DNA of 64,000 nucleotides from Cupriavidus sp. UYMMa02A (GTDB lineage: Bacteria > Pseudomonadota > Gammaproteobacteria > Burkholderiales > Burkholderiaceae), in NCBI GenBank assembly GCA_001725945.1, contig LRMT01000040.1:62001-126000 (forward strand), in the 5' to 3' direction. The notes under the pieces were generated by a model. That model made no database searches. It worked only from the letters and a program-made list of their open reading frames with translations, and was not told the DNA's origin. This document shows, one piece after another, positions 10,735 through 18,906 of the stretch. The translations under genes were made by a program, and so were the position numbers. Positions within the stretch are counted from its first letter, which is position 1. The number at the start of each line of letters is the position of its first letter.

Positions 10735-11202
10735 ATGAACCAATACCAGCTTTGCCCGCAGCGCTATTTCGAGGACTTCGAGCTCGACGAGCGCATGAAC
10801 CTGCCGTCGCGCACCATGACCGACGCGCTGTTTGCCGCATTCCAGCTTGCCAGCGGCGACAACCATCCCGTGCACTATGACGTCGAGTATTGCCGCGCCC
10901 ACGGCATGCCGCACATGCTCGCCCATGGCTACCAGGTGCTGATCCAGACGGCCGCCGGCGCCGGCCTGTTCCCGCACATGGTGGAAGAATCGCTGAAGGC
11001 CTTTATCGAGCAGGGCAGCCGCTTCCTGGCACCGGTCTACGTCGGCGACACGCTGTACAGCAGCCTGACCGTCAGCGAGCTGATCCCGGGGCGTACCACG
11101 GGCGTGCTGGTCATGCGCACGGAAGTGCGCAACCAGAACGATGTCTGCGTGATGGAAGGCTGGCAGAAGTACCTGCTGCGCAAGCGGACGCCTGCGAGCT
11201 GA
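10735..11202 (+). CDS. MaoC-like (hotdog fold) dehydratase
   Basis: Protein of 155 residues with the (R)-hydratase motif: ASGDNHPVHYD followed by HGMPHMLAHGYQVL, in which the Asp and His act in hydration of enoyl-CoA in known MaoC-type hydratases. A GGAG precedes the chosen ATG; an earlier in-frame ATG lies inside the preceding gene and is unlikely. Together with the CaiB/BaiF CoA-transferase it suggests CoA-ester chemistry on the solute bound by the Bug protein just upstream. It converges with the lacI-type gene, whose stop is only 8 bases away. Confidence 0.82.
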   Translation: MNQYQLCPQRYFEDFELDERMNLPSRTMTDALFAAFQLASGDNHPVHYDVEYCRAHGMPHMLAHGYQVLIQTAAGAGLFPHMVEESLKAFIEQGSRFLAPVYVGDTLYSSLTVSELIPGRTTGVLVMRTEVRNQNDVCVMEGWQKYLLRKRTPAS

Positions 11203-11209
11203 AGCAGCC

Positions 11210-12240
11210 CTAGGCCGCTGGCGGCGCCGACGTCGACCCGCGCACGACCAGCTCGGGCTTCAGCTCCACCGTCACCGCATCCGCATCGGGCTCGCCGATC
11301 TTCCTGAGCAGCAGCCTGGCCGCTTCCTCGCCCATCTCGTGGACGGCGATGCGCACGGTGGTCAGCGGCGGTGTCAGCGCGTCGACGAACGGCATGTCAT
11401 TGTGGCCGATCACCGAGATGTCCTCGGGGCAGCGCAGCCCGTTCGCGCGCAGGCAGTCATAGCAGCCCATGGCGATCAGGTCGTTGCCGGCGGCGATGGC
11501 CGTCATGCCGGGGAACTCGGCCAGCAGTCTGGCGCACGCTTCGCGGCCGGCTTCGCGCGAATAGCTCGGCGCTTCGATGACCTGCCATTGCTCGGCCCGC
11601 AGGCGGTGGCGCCTCACGGCCCGGACAAAGCCCTCGCGGCGCAGGAAGCCGGTCGACAGCGTGGACGGCCCGGCTATGTGGCCGATGCGCTGATGCCCGA
11701 GGCCAATCAGGTGGTCCACGGTCAGCCGCATGGCCAGCAGGCTGTCACTGACGACGCATGACGCGCGGCCGGTGTCCTCGCCGCGGTTGACCATTACCAC
11801 GGGAATGCGCTGCGCCAGGCAATAGTCGAGGATGGGATCGTCGCGCTCGGCGGTGGCCAGCACCAGGCCTTCGACCTGGCGCCCCAGCATCTGGTCGATG
11901 ACAAAGCGCTGGCGTTCTTTGTCGGTGCCGGCGTGACGACGATCGGCACATAGCCTTGCTGGGCAAGCACCGATTCAATGCCCGCCAGGATCGGCGGGAA
12001 CACCGGGTTGGCAATATCGGGCAGCACCACGCCGACCAGGCCCGAGCGCTGCGTACGCAGGCCCGCCGCGATGCGGTTCGGGCGGAAGCCGCGTTCGTCG
12101 GCCAGCGCGAGCACGCGCGCCGCCACGTCGTCCGCCACCAGATGCCGCGTTGCCGGATTCATGACCCGCGACACCGTCGAGTAATGCACATTGATCTCGG
12201 CGGCGAGGTCTTTGAGGGTCAGGCGTTTGCGCTCGGACAT
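11210..12240 (-). CDS. LacI/GalR family transcriptional regulator (frame broken)
   Basis: Regulator of about 343 residues. The N-terminus RLTLKDLAAEINVHYSTVSRVMNPA is a LacI helix-turn-helix, followed by a hinge and a periplasmic-binding-like effector domain (SGLVGVVLPDIANPVFPPILAGIE..., ending VIGHNDMPFVDALTPPLTTVRI). One G is lost near 11930 (VTAGTDKERQ becomes unreadable). It is the last gene of the leftward operon that starts at 18589, whose promoter carries two LacI-type palindromes, so it probably represses its own operon until an inducer binds. This link is inference from operon position and operator type. Confidence 0.9.
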
Positions 12241-12353
12241 GTCGGCGGGAAGCTGCGCGGCGGCGCTGTGAGCGCTGGGCGGATTGGGAATACGCCATTC
12301 TAAGGCACGCGCATCGGACAGCGCACAGCCGCCGCCACCCACGTCGCCCCGCG

Positions 12354-13350
12354 CTATTGGCCTCCCTTCTCGCCCGACTGCTTCACCACGGGCGCAAGCC
12401 TGGCGATTTCCGCCTGGATGTACGTCGAGAACTCCTGCGGCGTGGACGTCCTGGGCTCGGCACCCTGTACCGCGAGCTTTTCCCTGACATCGGGCGCGGC
12501 CAGCGCCTTGCCGATCTCGGCGTTGAGCGTGTTGACGATCTCCTTCGGCGTACCGGCGGGCGCAGGATGCCGAACCACGAATCGAACGCATAGCCCGGCA
12601 GCCCGGATTCCGCCACGGTCGGGATATCGGGCAGCGAGCCGGCCCGCTTTGCCGTGGTCACGGCCAACGCCTTGAGCTTGCCCTGCCGAACGAACGGCAT
12701 GGCCGATACGGTCGGTGCGAACATCATGTCGCCGCGGCCGGCCATGACGTCGGTCAGCGCTTCACCCGTGCTTGTACGGGATGTGGACCATATCGATCCC
12801 TGCCTGCATCTTGAACATCTCGCCGCTCAGGTGCGTCGAGCTGCCCGCGCCGGCCGAGTCGAAGTTCATGGCGCCGGGGTTTGCCTTGGCCGCGGCGACA
12901 ATGTCGCGCACGGAGTTGTACTTGCTGGAGGCATTCACCACCAGCACATTCGGCACGCTTGCCACCGGCGACACCGGCGCAAAGTCCTTGACGGTGTCGT
13001 AGGACAGCTTTGGGTACAGCGTGGCGTTGATGGCGTGCCCAACCGAGACCAGGATCAGCGTGTAGCCGTCCGGCGCCGCCTTGGCTACGCCGGTGGCGCC
13101 CAGCGTGCGCCGCGCCCGGGCGGTTGTCGACGATTACCTGATAGCCAGCGTTCTGGCCCATCCTGGTGCCGATGATCCGGGCCAGGATATCGGTCGCGCT
13201 GCCGGCCGAGAACGGCACAACGAGGCGGATCGGCTTGGCCGGGTACTGTGGTTGCGCCATGGCAGGCGGGACCGCAGCGAGTGTGCCCAGTGCGGTGAAT
13301 ACAGCGGCGGACAGGGCGAGCAGGGTCTTGCGATGAAGGGGGCGGTACAT
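12354..13350 (-). CDS. Bug family (TctC-like) periplasmic solute-binding protein (frame broken)
   Basis: Secreted binding protein of about 333 residues. Signal peptide KTLLALSAAVFTALGTLAAVPPAMAQ is followed by YPAKPIRLVVPFSAGSATDILAR, then PDGYTLILVSVGHAINATLYP, FDSAGAGSSTHLSGEMFK and the C-terminal APDVREKLAVQGAEP part. GGAG lies 8 bases before the ATG. Bases are missing near 13112 (two), 12770 (probably two) and 12562 (one). It sits in the LacI-controlled operon after the porin, so porin plus Bug protein are probably the outer-membrane entry and periplasmic capture steps for the operon's substrate. Confidence 0.88.
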
Positions 13351-13375
13351 CGTTTGTCTCCTTGCAACCAGGGAT

Positions 13376-14475
13376 TCAGAAGAAATGGCGCATGCCGAGC
13401 GCGAAGGTCTGGGGATCGGCACCGGCGCTCACGCCGAGTTCGTTGATGGCGAAGTCGTAGATCGCATTCTTCTTGTTGTCGATGCGGCTGTAGTAAGCGA
13501 ACAGCGTCGTGCGCTTGGACAGTGGATAGTCGTAGCCGACGGTGATCTGCGTGGCACCGGTCTCGGCGCCGCTGCGGAAGAAGCCGACGGTCTCGGTGGC
13601 GCTGCCGGCGCCATTGCTGGCCAGCGCGAAGCCCACCTTCACGCTGCCAGGGCCCAGCTTCTGCACGAGCGAGGCGTAGTAGCCGTTGCGTGTGAGGTCG
13701 CCGGTCGCGGTGCGGTAGTGCAGGCGTTCGTACAGCAGTGCGACGGTGGTGGTCGGGAACCGGTACGACACGCCAGCCTTCATGGCGTCGTCGTTGCGTC
13801 CCTGGACCTGGTAGTTCTGGTGGATTTCATAGCTAGCGCCACGTTGAGCGGACCGTTGTCGTACGCGGCCGAGAACGAGTACAGGCCGGGGTTGCGCGGC
13901 ACCGTCAGCTTTTCCTCGTTGATGCCCCAGGCCGCCGAGCCGCTGAAGCCGGCGAACGATGGCGTCTGGTAGACGATGATGTTCTTCTGCCGGCGGTCGA
14001 ACGAGCTGGTGTCCTGCACGTTGTCGGAACTGGACGTCGACCCGTTGCCGATCAGTGCCATGTAGCCGGCGGTGGTCGGGTAATACGGGTCGTAGCCCAT
14101 TGTCGACAGGGTGTAGGGCGTCTGCCAGTGGCCCATGAAGAAGGTACCGGCTTTGCCTTGCAGCCCAATCCGATCATTGCGCCCGGCAATCTGCCCCTGG
14201 CCCGTATCGAGCGAGAAGTTGCTCTCGATCTGCCAGATGGCCTTGAGCGTGCCGCCCAGATCCTCTTCGCCGCGCAGGCCGAACACCGAGCGGTTGTTGG
14301 TCAGGCGGCCCGTGCCGCCAAGGTGCGTACCGTCCGTTGCGGTGGTGGCGTTCGAATACTCGAGTGCCATATTGATGCGGCCATAGACCGTGACCGACGA
14401 CTGCGCCGCGGCCTCGCCGGCCAGGCAGCATGTGGCCACGGCCAGGGCCGCGCTTCGCATGGGAACGCGTTTCAT
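13376..14475 (-). CDS. Gram-negative porin, Burkholderia type (frame broken)
   Basis: Outer-membrane general porin of about 367 residues. Signal peptide SAALAVATCCLAGEAAAQ is followed by SSVTVYGRINMALEYSN, the standard first beta-strand of this family, and GRLTNNRSVFGLRGEEDLGG. It ends in FALGMRHFF with the terminal Phe required for outer-membrane assembly. One base is missing near 13833. GGAG is 9 bases upstream of the ATG. It belongs to the eight-gene leftward operon, between the cupin and the Bug protein. Confidence 0.92.
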
Positions 14476-14589
14476 GGGTGTTGTCTCCCCTACCTGTGAT
14501 GTTTGTTATGGAAGAGAATCCCCGCAATGCGCGGGGACGGCGCCATGCCGCGGCGCCGGATACTGCGTACTGCCTGGTGGGCCGCCGGT

Positions 14590-14931
14590 TCAGGCCTTCG
14601 GGTAAGGCATGGCCAGCAGCAGCATTGCGGGGCGGTTGCCCGGGTTCGACACTTGCCGTGCTTCGCCGGGCGCGAGCCGCACCGAGTCGAACTGCTGCAG
14701 CGTCACGGTCTCGTCTGGGGTGACGATGCAGACTTCGCCTTCGAGCACGACGTAGTGCTTCTCGACGGCGGACGCATCCATGCTGGTGTGCCCGCCGGGC
14801 AGCAGCACCGCGACCCCGAGCCAAAGCGACTCGGACGGGCCCGCCTCATGGCCCTGCAGGCGCAGGCAGTGCATGCCGTCGTGGTTGGGCGGAAAGTACG
14901 CCGGCGCCTGCGCGAAGCGGGTCGTGTTCAT
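14590..14931 (-). CDS. Small single-domain cupin protein
   Basis: Protein of 113 residues with one cupin barrel. Metal-binding motif 1 is degenerate (GGHTSMDASAVEKHYVVLEGEV) and motif 2 is PGEARQVSNPGNRPA. Such proteins often bind aromatic or carboxylate ligands or act as isomerases and decarboxylases; function here is unknown. Its ATG overlaps the stop of the upstream MDR gene by four bases (ATGA), indicating tight translational coupling in the operon. Confidence 0.82.
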   Translation of the reverse strand: MNTTRFAQAPAYFPPNHDGMHCLRLQGHEAGPSESLWLGVAVLLPGGHTSMDASAVEKHYVVLEGEVCIVTPDETVTLQQFDSVRLAPGEARQVSNPGNRPAMLLLAMPYPKA

Positions 14932-15903
14932 GGCTTGAGCACCACGCGTTCGGTTGCGCCCTGCAGCACGGAGCGGTAGGCCTTGGCGGCGTCGGCCAGT
15001 GCATACGTGTACTCGGGCAGCACCGGGAACGGCTTGAGCGCGCCGGACGCGAACATCGGCGCGAGCTGGTCGAGGATGTTCGCGCCCGCGCTGCTGTCCA
15101 GCGCCAGCGTGTCCACGCCGACATAGGTGTGCTGGCCGCGGTAGAACGTGAAGATGTCGAACGGCACCGGGCGCTCGATGGTGGAGATGAAGATCTGCGC
15201 CGCGCCGATCGCCATGGCCTGATTGGCCTGATCGAAGTAAGGGCTGCCGACCGTGTTGTAGACGATGTCGGCGCCATGTCCGCCGGTCTCGTCGCGCACC
15301 ACCGCGGCAATGGATTCGGTGCTCGCGTCGATCATGCGCACCGGCCCGCTGGCGTGACCGCGGTAGCGCTCCGCGGTGCGCTCGACGGCGAACACGCGCG
15401 CGCCCAGCGCGGTGGCGATCTGGATCGTCGCCTGGCCGACCTTGCCATTGCCGCCGCACACCAGCACGGTGCTGCCGGCCTTCGGCATGCCGGCGCGGCG
15501 CAAGCCTTCATAGGCGGTAATGAACGGCACGCCGACTGCACCGGCTTCCAGCAGCGAAAGCGTGGCGGGTTTTCGCGTACCGACTGCACGGCCACGCTCA
15601 GGTATTTGCCGTGCGTGCCGTCGCGGCGAATGCCCAGTTCGCCGCCGCTGCCCCACACCTGCAGGCCGATCAGCCCGCTCGGACCTTCGATCACCGTGCC
15701 CGCATAATCGCGCCCGGGCGTACGCGGCCAGATCGCGTGCGGCATCAGCCGAGCGTGGCCTTGACGTCGCTGGGATTGACGCCGGCGCTGGCTACCTCGA
15801 TCACGCACTGGCCGACCGCGGCCTCGGGGCGCAGCGTCCCTACCAATTCAAGTTGCAGGCTGTCGATGTCGGCGGCTTTCTCGCGGACGCGAATCGTACT
15901 CAT
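14928..15903 (-). CDS. Zinc-free MDR family NAD(P)H oxidoreductase (quinone oxidoreductase-like; frame broken)
   Basis: Medium-chain dehydrogenase/reductase of about 325 residues. The N-terminal part (ATLRPEAAVG..., GRDYAGTVIEGPSG) is GroES-like and the Rossmann fold shows STVLVCGGNGKVGQATIQIA. No catalytic zinc ligands are visible, pointing to the quinone/enoyl reductase branch. Breaks near 15748 and 15565 each need one G restored in GGC(C). GGA-rich ribosome site before ATG 15903. In this operon it is a candidate for reducing a ring-cleavage product such as maleylacetate; this is speculative. Confidence 0.85.
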
Positions 15904-15942
15904 GGTGTCTTCCTTCTCAGTGTCTGTGGTGTGTGGTCTGGT

Positions 15943-16827
15943 TCAGGCTTCGCGCAGGCCGAGTACGCGGCGCGCTTCCTGCGGCGAGGCAGTCTCGCCG
16001 CCCAGCGAGCGGACGATGTCGGCGCCCTTGGCGACGAGCGCTGCATTGCTTGGCGCCAGCACGCCTTTTTCCAGGTAGATGTTGTCTTCCAGCCCGACGC
16101 GCACATGCCCGCCCGCAAGCCACGCCTGCGCGACGATCGGAAACTCCGCGCGGCCGATGCCGAAGGCCGACCAGTGCGCGCCGGGCGGCAGCATGTTGCG
16201 CGCGTAGAAGATGGTTTCCGGCGTCGGCGCGAAGCCATACTTCACGCCGAGCACGAAGGTCCACAGGCCGGGGCCGTCGAGCACGCCTTCGCGGATGAAG
16301 TCCAGCGCCATGTTGAGGTCGCCCGAGTCGAAGATTTCCAGCTCCGGCATGACGCCGGCCGCACGGATCACGGCTGCCATCTTGCGGACATTGGCGGGCG
16401 TGTTGATGACCACGTCGCCGCCCGAGTTCATGGTGTTCAGGTCGAGCGAGCACACATCGGGGCGCAGCGCCGCGATGTGCTCGACGCGCTTGGACGGGTG
16501 CAGCAGCGTGGTGCCCGGCGCGGCCACGCGCGGCTCGTCCTCGCTCGGCACGAAGCGCCCGCCGGGGCCGGTGGTCAGGTTGATGATCAGTGCGCGATTG
16601 CGCTTGCGGATGCGGTCGATGACGTCGGCGTAGTAGTCGAGCGACATCGACGGGCGGCCCGTCTCGGGGTCGCGTACGTGGATGTGCGCGGCAGCGGCGC
16701 CGGCTTCGGCGGCCTCGAGCGCGGCATCGGCGATCTGCTCGGGCGTGATCGGCAGGTTGGGGTACTGCTCGGGCGTGACGATATTGCCGGTCACCGCGCA
16801 GGTGATGATGGTCTTGCGTGCGTGCAT
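15943..16827 (-). CDS. Beta-keto acid cleavage enzyme (BKACE, DUF849 family)
   Basis: Intact protein of 294 residues. The start (KTIITCAVTGNIVTPEQYPNLPITPEQIADAA) and AAAAHIHVRDPETGRPS are signatures of the zinc-dependent BKACE family first known from 3-keto-5-aminohexanoate cleavage; the HIH pair would bind zinc. These enzymes exchange the acetoacetyl part of a 3-keto acid with acetyl-CoA, giving acetoacetate and an acyl-CoA. Its place after an intradiol dioxygenase suggests the substrate could be a 3-oxo dicarboxylate such as 3-oxoadipate, which would give succinyl-CoA; that is inference. Confidence 0.88.
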   Translation of the reverse strand: MHARKTIITCAVTGNIVTPEQYPNLPITPEQIADAALEAAEAGAAAAHIHVRDPETGRPSMSLDYYADVIDRIRKRNRALIINLTTGPGGRFVPSEDEPRVAAPGTTLLHPSKRVEHIAALRPDVCSLDLNTMNSGGDVVINTPANVRKMAAVIRAAGVMPELEIFDSGDLNMALDFIREGVLDGPGLWTFVLGVKYGFAPTPETIFYARNMLPPGAHWSAFGIGRAEFPIVAQAWLAGGHVRVGLEDNIYLEKGVLAPSNAALVAKGADIVRSLGGETASPQEARRVLGLREA

Positions 16828-16858
16828 GATTGCGTAGGCCTTGAATTGAGGTACAGGG

Positions 16859-17608
16859 TCACCCGAGCTGGCGGCCGCCGTCGACGACGATGGTGGTGCC
16901 CGTGGCAAAGCGCAGCGACGTGGCGCAGGCGACGATGGCGTCCGCCACGTCCTGCGCCTGGCCGATGCGGCGCAGCGGCGTGGTCTTGGCCGCGCGCTCG
17001 TTGAAGGTGTCATCGCGGCCGGGCACGAACCCTGTATCTACGACTCCCGGCGACACGTTGAGCACGCGGATAGCCGGCGCCAGCGCGCGGCCCAGCGACA
17101 CGGCCATGACATCGAGCCCGGCTTTCGCCGCGCAGTAGGCCACATTGCTGCCCTGGCCTGTGCGCCCGGCGATGGAACCCACGTTGACCACCAGTCCGTC
17201 GCCGTTGGCGCGCAGGTGCGGTGCAAACGCGCGGATCGCCGCGAACTGGCCGCGCCAGTTGATCGCGAACAGCTCGTCGATGAGGGCATCGTCGAGTGCA
17301 TCGAGGTCGGCGTGCGGAACCGCCCGTGTAAAGCCGGCTGTGTTGACAAGGATGTCGACGCGCCCGTAGTGGTGGCTGACTTCGGCTGCCAGTGCGTTCA
17401 ACGACGCGGTGTCGCCGATCTCGGCTACGGCGCCCAGGTGGTTGCCGGCTGGCAGCGATGCCGCCGCGCTGGCCGCGCTGTCGCGGTTGCGACCCGTCAG
17501 CACAACGCTGGTGCCCAGCTGCGCGAGCGCATTGCCGGTGGCCAGGCCGATGCCGCCGGTGCCGCCAAGGATCACGGCAACCTTGCCGGAGAGGGAAGAG
17601 AGGCTCAT
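16859..17608 (-). CDS. Short-chain dehydrogenase/reductase (SDR)
   Basis: Classical SDR of 249 residues, intact. The cofactor motif is GGTGGIG near residue 15, then NTAGF, the catalytic Ser in VNVGSIAG, and Tyr/Lys in YCAAK. C-terminal VDGGRQLG is usual. TGRNRD after the second beta-strand suggests NADP(H) preference, though weakly. It is the second gene of the LacI-controlled operon, between the dioxygenase and the BKACE gene, so it may oxidise or reduce an intermediate before or after ring cleavage. Confidence 0.9.
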   Translation of the reverse strand: MSLSSLSGKVAVILGGTGGIGLATGNALAQLGTSVVLTGRNRDSAASAAASLPAGNHLGAVAEIGDTASLNALAAEVSHHYGRVDILVNTAGFTRAVPHADLDALDDALIDELFAINWRGQFAAIRAFAPHLRANGDGLVVNVGSIAGRTGQGSNVAYCAAKAGLDVMAVSLGRALAPAIRVLNVSPGVVDTGFVPGRDDTFNERAAKTTPLRRIGQAQDVADAIVACATSLRFATGTTIVVDGGRQLG

Positions 17609-17650
17609 GGTGTTCAGAGGTGCTGCGTGGAAATATGGGAAACCGAGCCG

Positions 17651-18589
17651 TCAGTCGATCGGCGGCTTCGGGAAAGTCTGTTCGCCCGGTTCGAGCGTGA
17701 AGTCGAAGTCCATCGTGTAGAACGGCGCGGGCTGGTCGCCCCACGGGCTGCGGCCATGGCTGGCGAGTTCGAGCTGCCCCACGAGCTGCTGGTGCACGCC
17801 GAACGTCACGTCCGATTCGAGCGCCTGCGGGGCGTCCACGAACACCTGCGTCACCAGCGTGCGGTACCCCGGCGCCGCCACGATGAAGTGGATATGCGCG
17901 GGCCGGTACGGATGGCGCTGCTGTGCATCCAGCAGCGTGCCGATCGGGCCATTGGTCGGCACCGGATAGCCTGCAGGGCGCACCGTGCGGAAGTGGTAGG
18001 CGCCTTGTTCATCGGTGTGGAAGCAGCCGCGCAGATTGCGGTCGGGCTGGCGCGGATCCTGGTTGTCATACAAGCCGACCGGCGATGCCTGCCAGATCTC
18101 CACGAGCGCGCCGGACAGCGGCGTGCCGTCCGTCGCGCGCACCGAGCCGCGCACAAAGAGCGGCAGGCCCGGCGCGTCGTCCCGCACCACGCAGTCGCCG
18201 CAGGCGTAGCGCGGGGCGTTGGCGCGGTAGAACGGGCCAAGCAGCGCGCCGGGCGTGCGGCCGTCCTTCGTGCTGTTGTTCATCACGGTGACCAGCGTGG
18301 ACAGGCCCAGCACATCGGCCGCAAGCACGACCTCGTTGTTCGTGGCATGGGTCGCATGACCCAGTGCGGCGATGAACGCCAGCGCCTGCTCGAACTCCTC
18401 GTCGGTCGGACGGACTTCGCGCAGGAAGTCGTGCAGATGCTGGACCAGCAGTCCCATGACGAAGCGCAGCCGCGGGCTGGCGGTCTGCGCCATGGCGTCC
18501 TGGACGATCTGCGTGACCGAATGTTCGTCCTCGATCAGACGCGGGGCGTGGCCGGAACTGGTGGGTGCCTGGTGTTGGGTGGACTGCAT
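17651..18589 (-). CDS. Intradiol ring-cleavage dioxygenase, hydroxyquinol 1,2-dioxygenase-like
   Basis: Non-haem Fe(III) dioxygenase of 312 residues that opens catechol-type rings between the two hydroxyls. It has the N-terminal helical dimer domain (about residues 15-95) and the catalytic beta-sandwich with GPFYRAN, LVEIWQASPVGLYDNQ, RPAGYPVPTNGPIG and HPYRPAHIHF. The Tyr of GLYDNQ, the Tyr of GYPVP and the two His of HIH are the expected iron ligands. The order resembles hydroxyquinol and chlorocatechol enzymes more than protocatechuate ones. AAGGAGG lies 6 bases before the ATG. It is the first gene of the operon behind the tandem LacI-type operators. Confidence 0.9.
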   Translation of the reverse strand: MQSTQHQAPTSSGHAPRLIEDEHSVTQIVQDAMAQTASPRLRFVMGLLVQHLHDFLREVRPTDEEFEQALAFIAALGHATHATNNEVVLAADVLGLSTLVTVMNNSTKDGRTPGALLGPFYRANAPRYACGDCVVRDDAPGLPLFVRGSVRATDGTPLSGALVEIWQASPVGLYDNQDPRQPDRNLRGCFHTDEQGAYHFRTVRPAGYPVPTNGPIGTLLDAQQRHPYRPAHIHFIVAAPGYRTLVTQVFVDAPQALESDVTFGVHQQLVGQLELASHGRSPWGDQPAPFYTMDFDFTLEPGEQTFPKPPID

Positions 18590-18600
18590 TCTCGCCTCCT

Positions 18601-18627
18601 TGCAAACGTTTGCAGCAAACGTTTGCA
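18601..18627 (-). promoter_or_regulatory. Tandem LacI/GalR-type operators
   Basis: Two abutting palindromes: TGCAAACGTTTGCA at 18601-18614 and GCAAACGTTTGC at 18615-18626 with a flanking A. Their central AAACGTTT with GC arms is the classic LacI/GalR family operator (PurR and related). They lie directly after the -10 box and before the ribosome site of the dioxygenase gene, so a bound repressor would block the transcription start. The lacI-type gene at the end of the same operon is the obvious candidate. Confidence 0.85.
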
Positions 18628-18655
18628 ATTATGGGGTGTATCGAGAGATGGTCAA
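18628..18655 (-). promoter_or_regulatory. Sigma-70-type promoter of the LacI-controlled operon
   Basis: On the reverse strand TTGACC (18655-18650), a 16-base spacer and CATAAT (18633-18628) match sigma-70 boxes in five of six positions each. The tandem operators begin at once downstream. It should drive the eight genes from 18589 down to 11210. The rest of the gap to 18906 shows no convincing gene. Confidence 0.75.
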
Positions 18656-18906
18656 GATAAATTGTGAGAGGTCCGGTTCCCGAATGGAGTTAAGGACGGT
18701 AAAAATCTCGGAAAAACAAAGAGATAGTAGTGGATTTGGGGAAAACCCGAGGGCTGTCTCATCGCGCTCTGGAGGGGCCACGTCACCGTCGCCGATGGCC
18801 CACTTGCCAAGCACGACACTCCGGAGCCCCAGCCTCAAGTGCCCCCAGCGCTATACTGGCAACCCACTGACCCACACCGGCGACCCTTAGCAGGAGGAAG
18901 ACCCGA

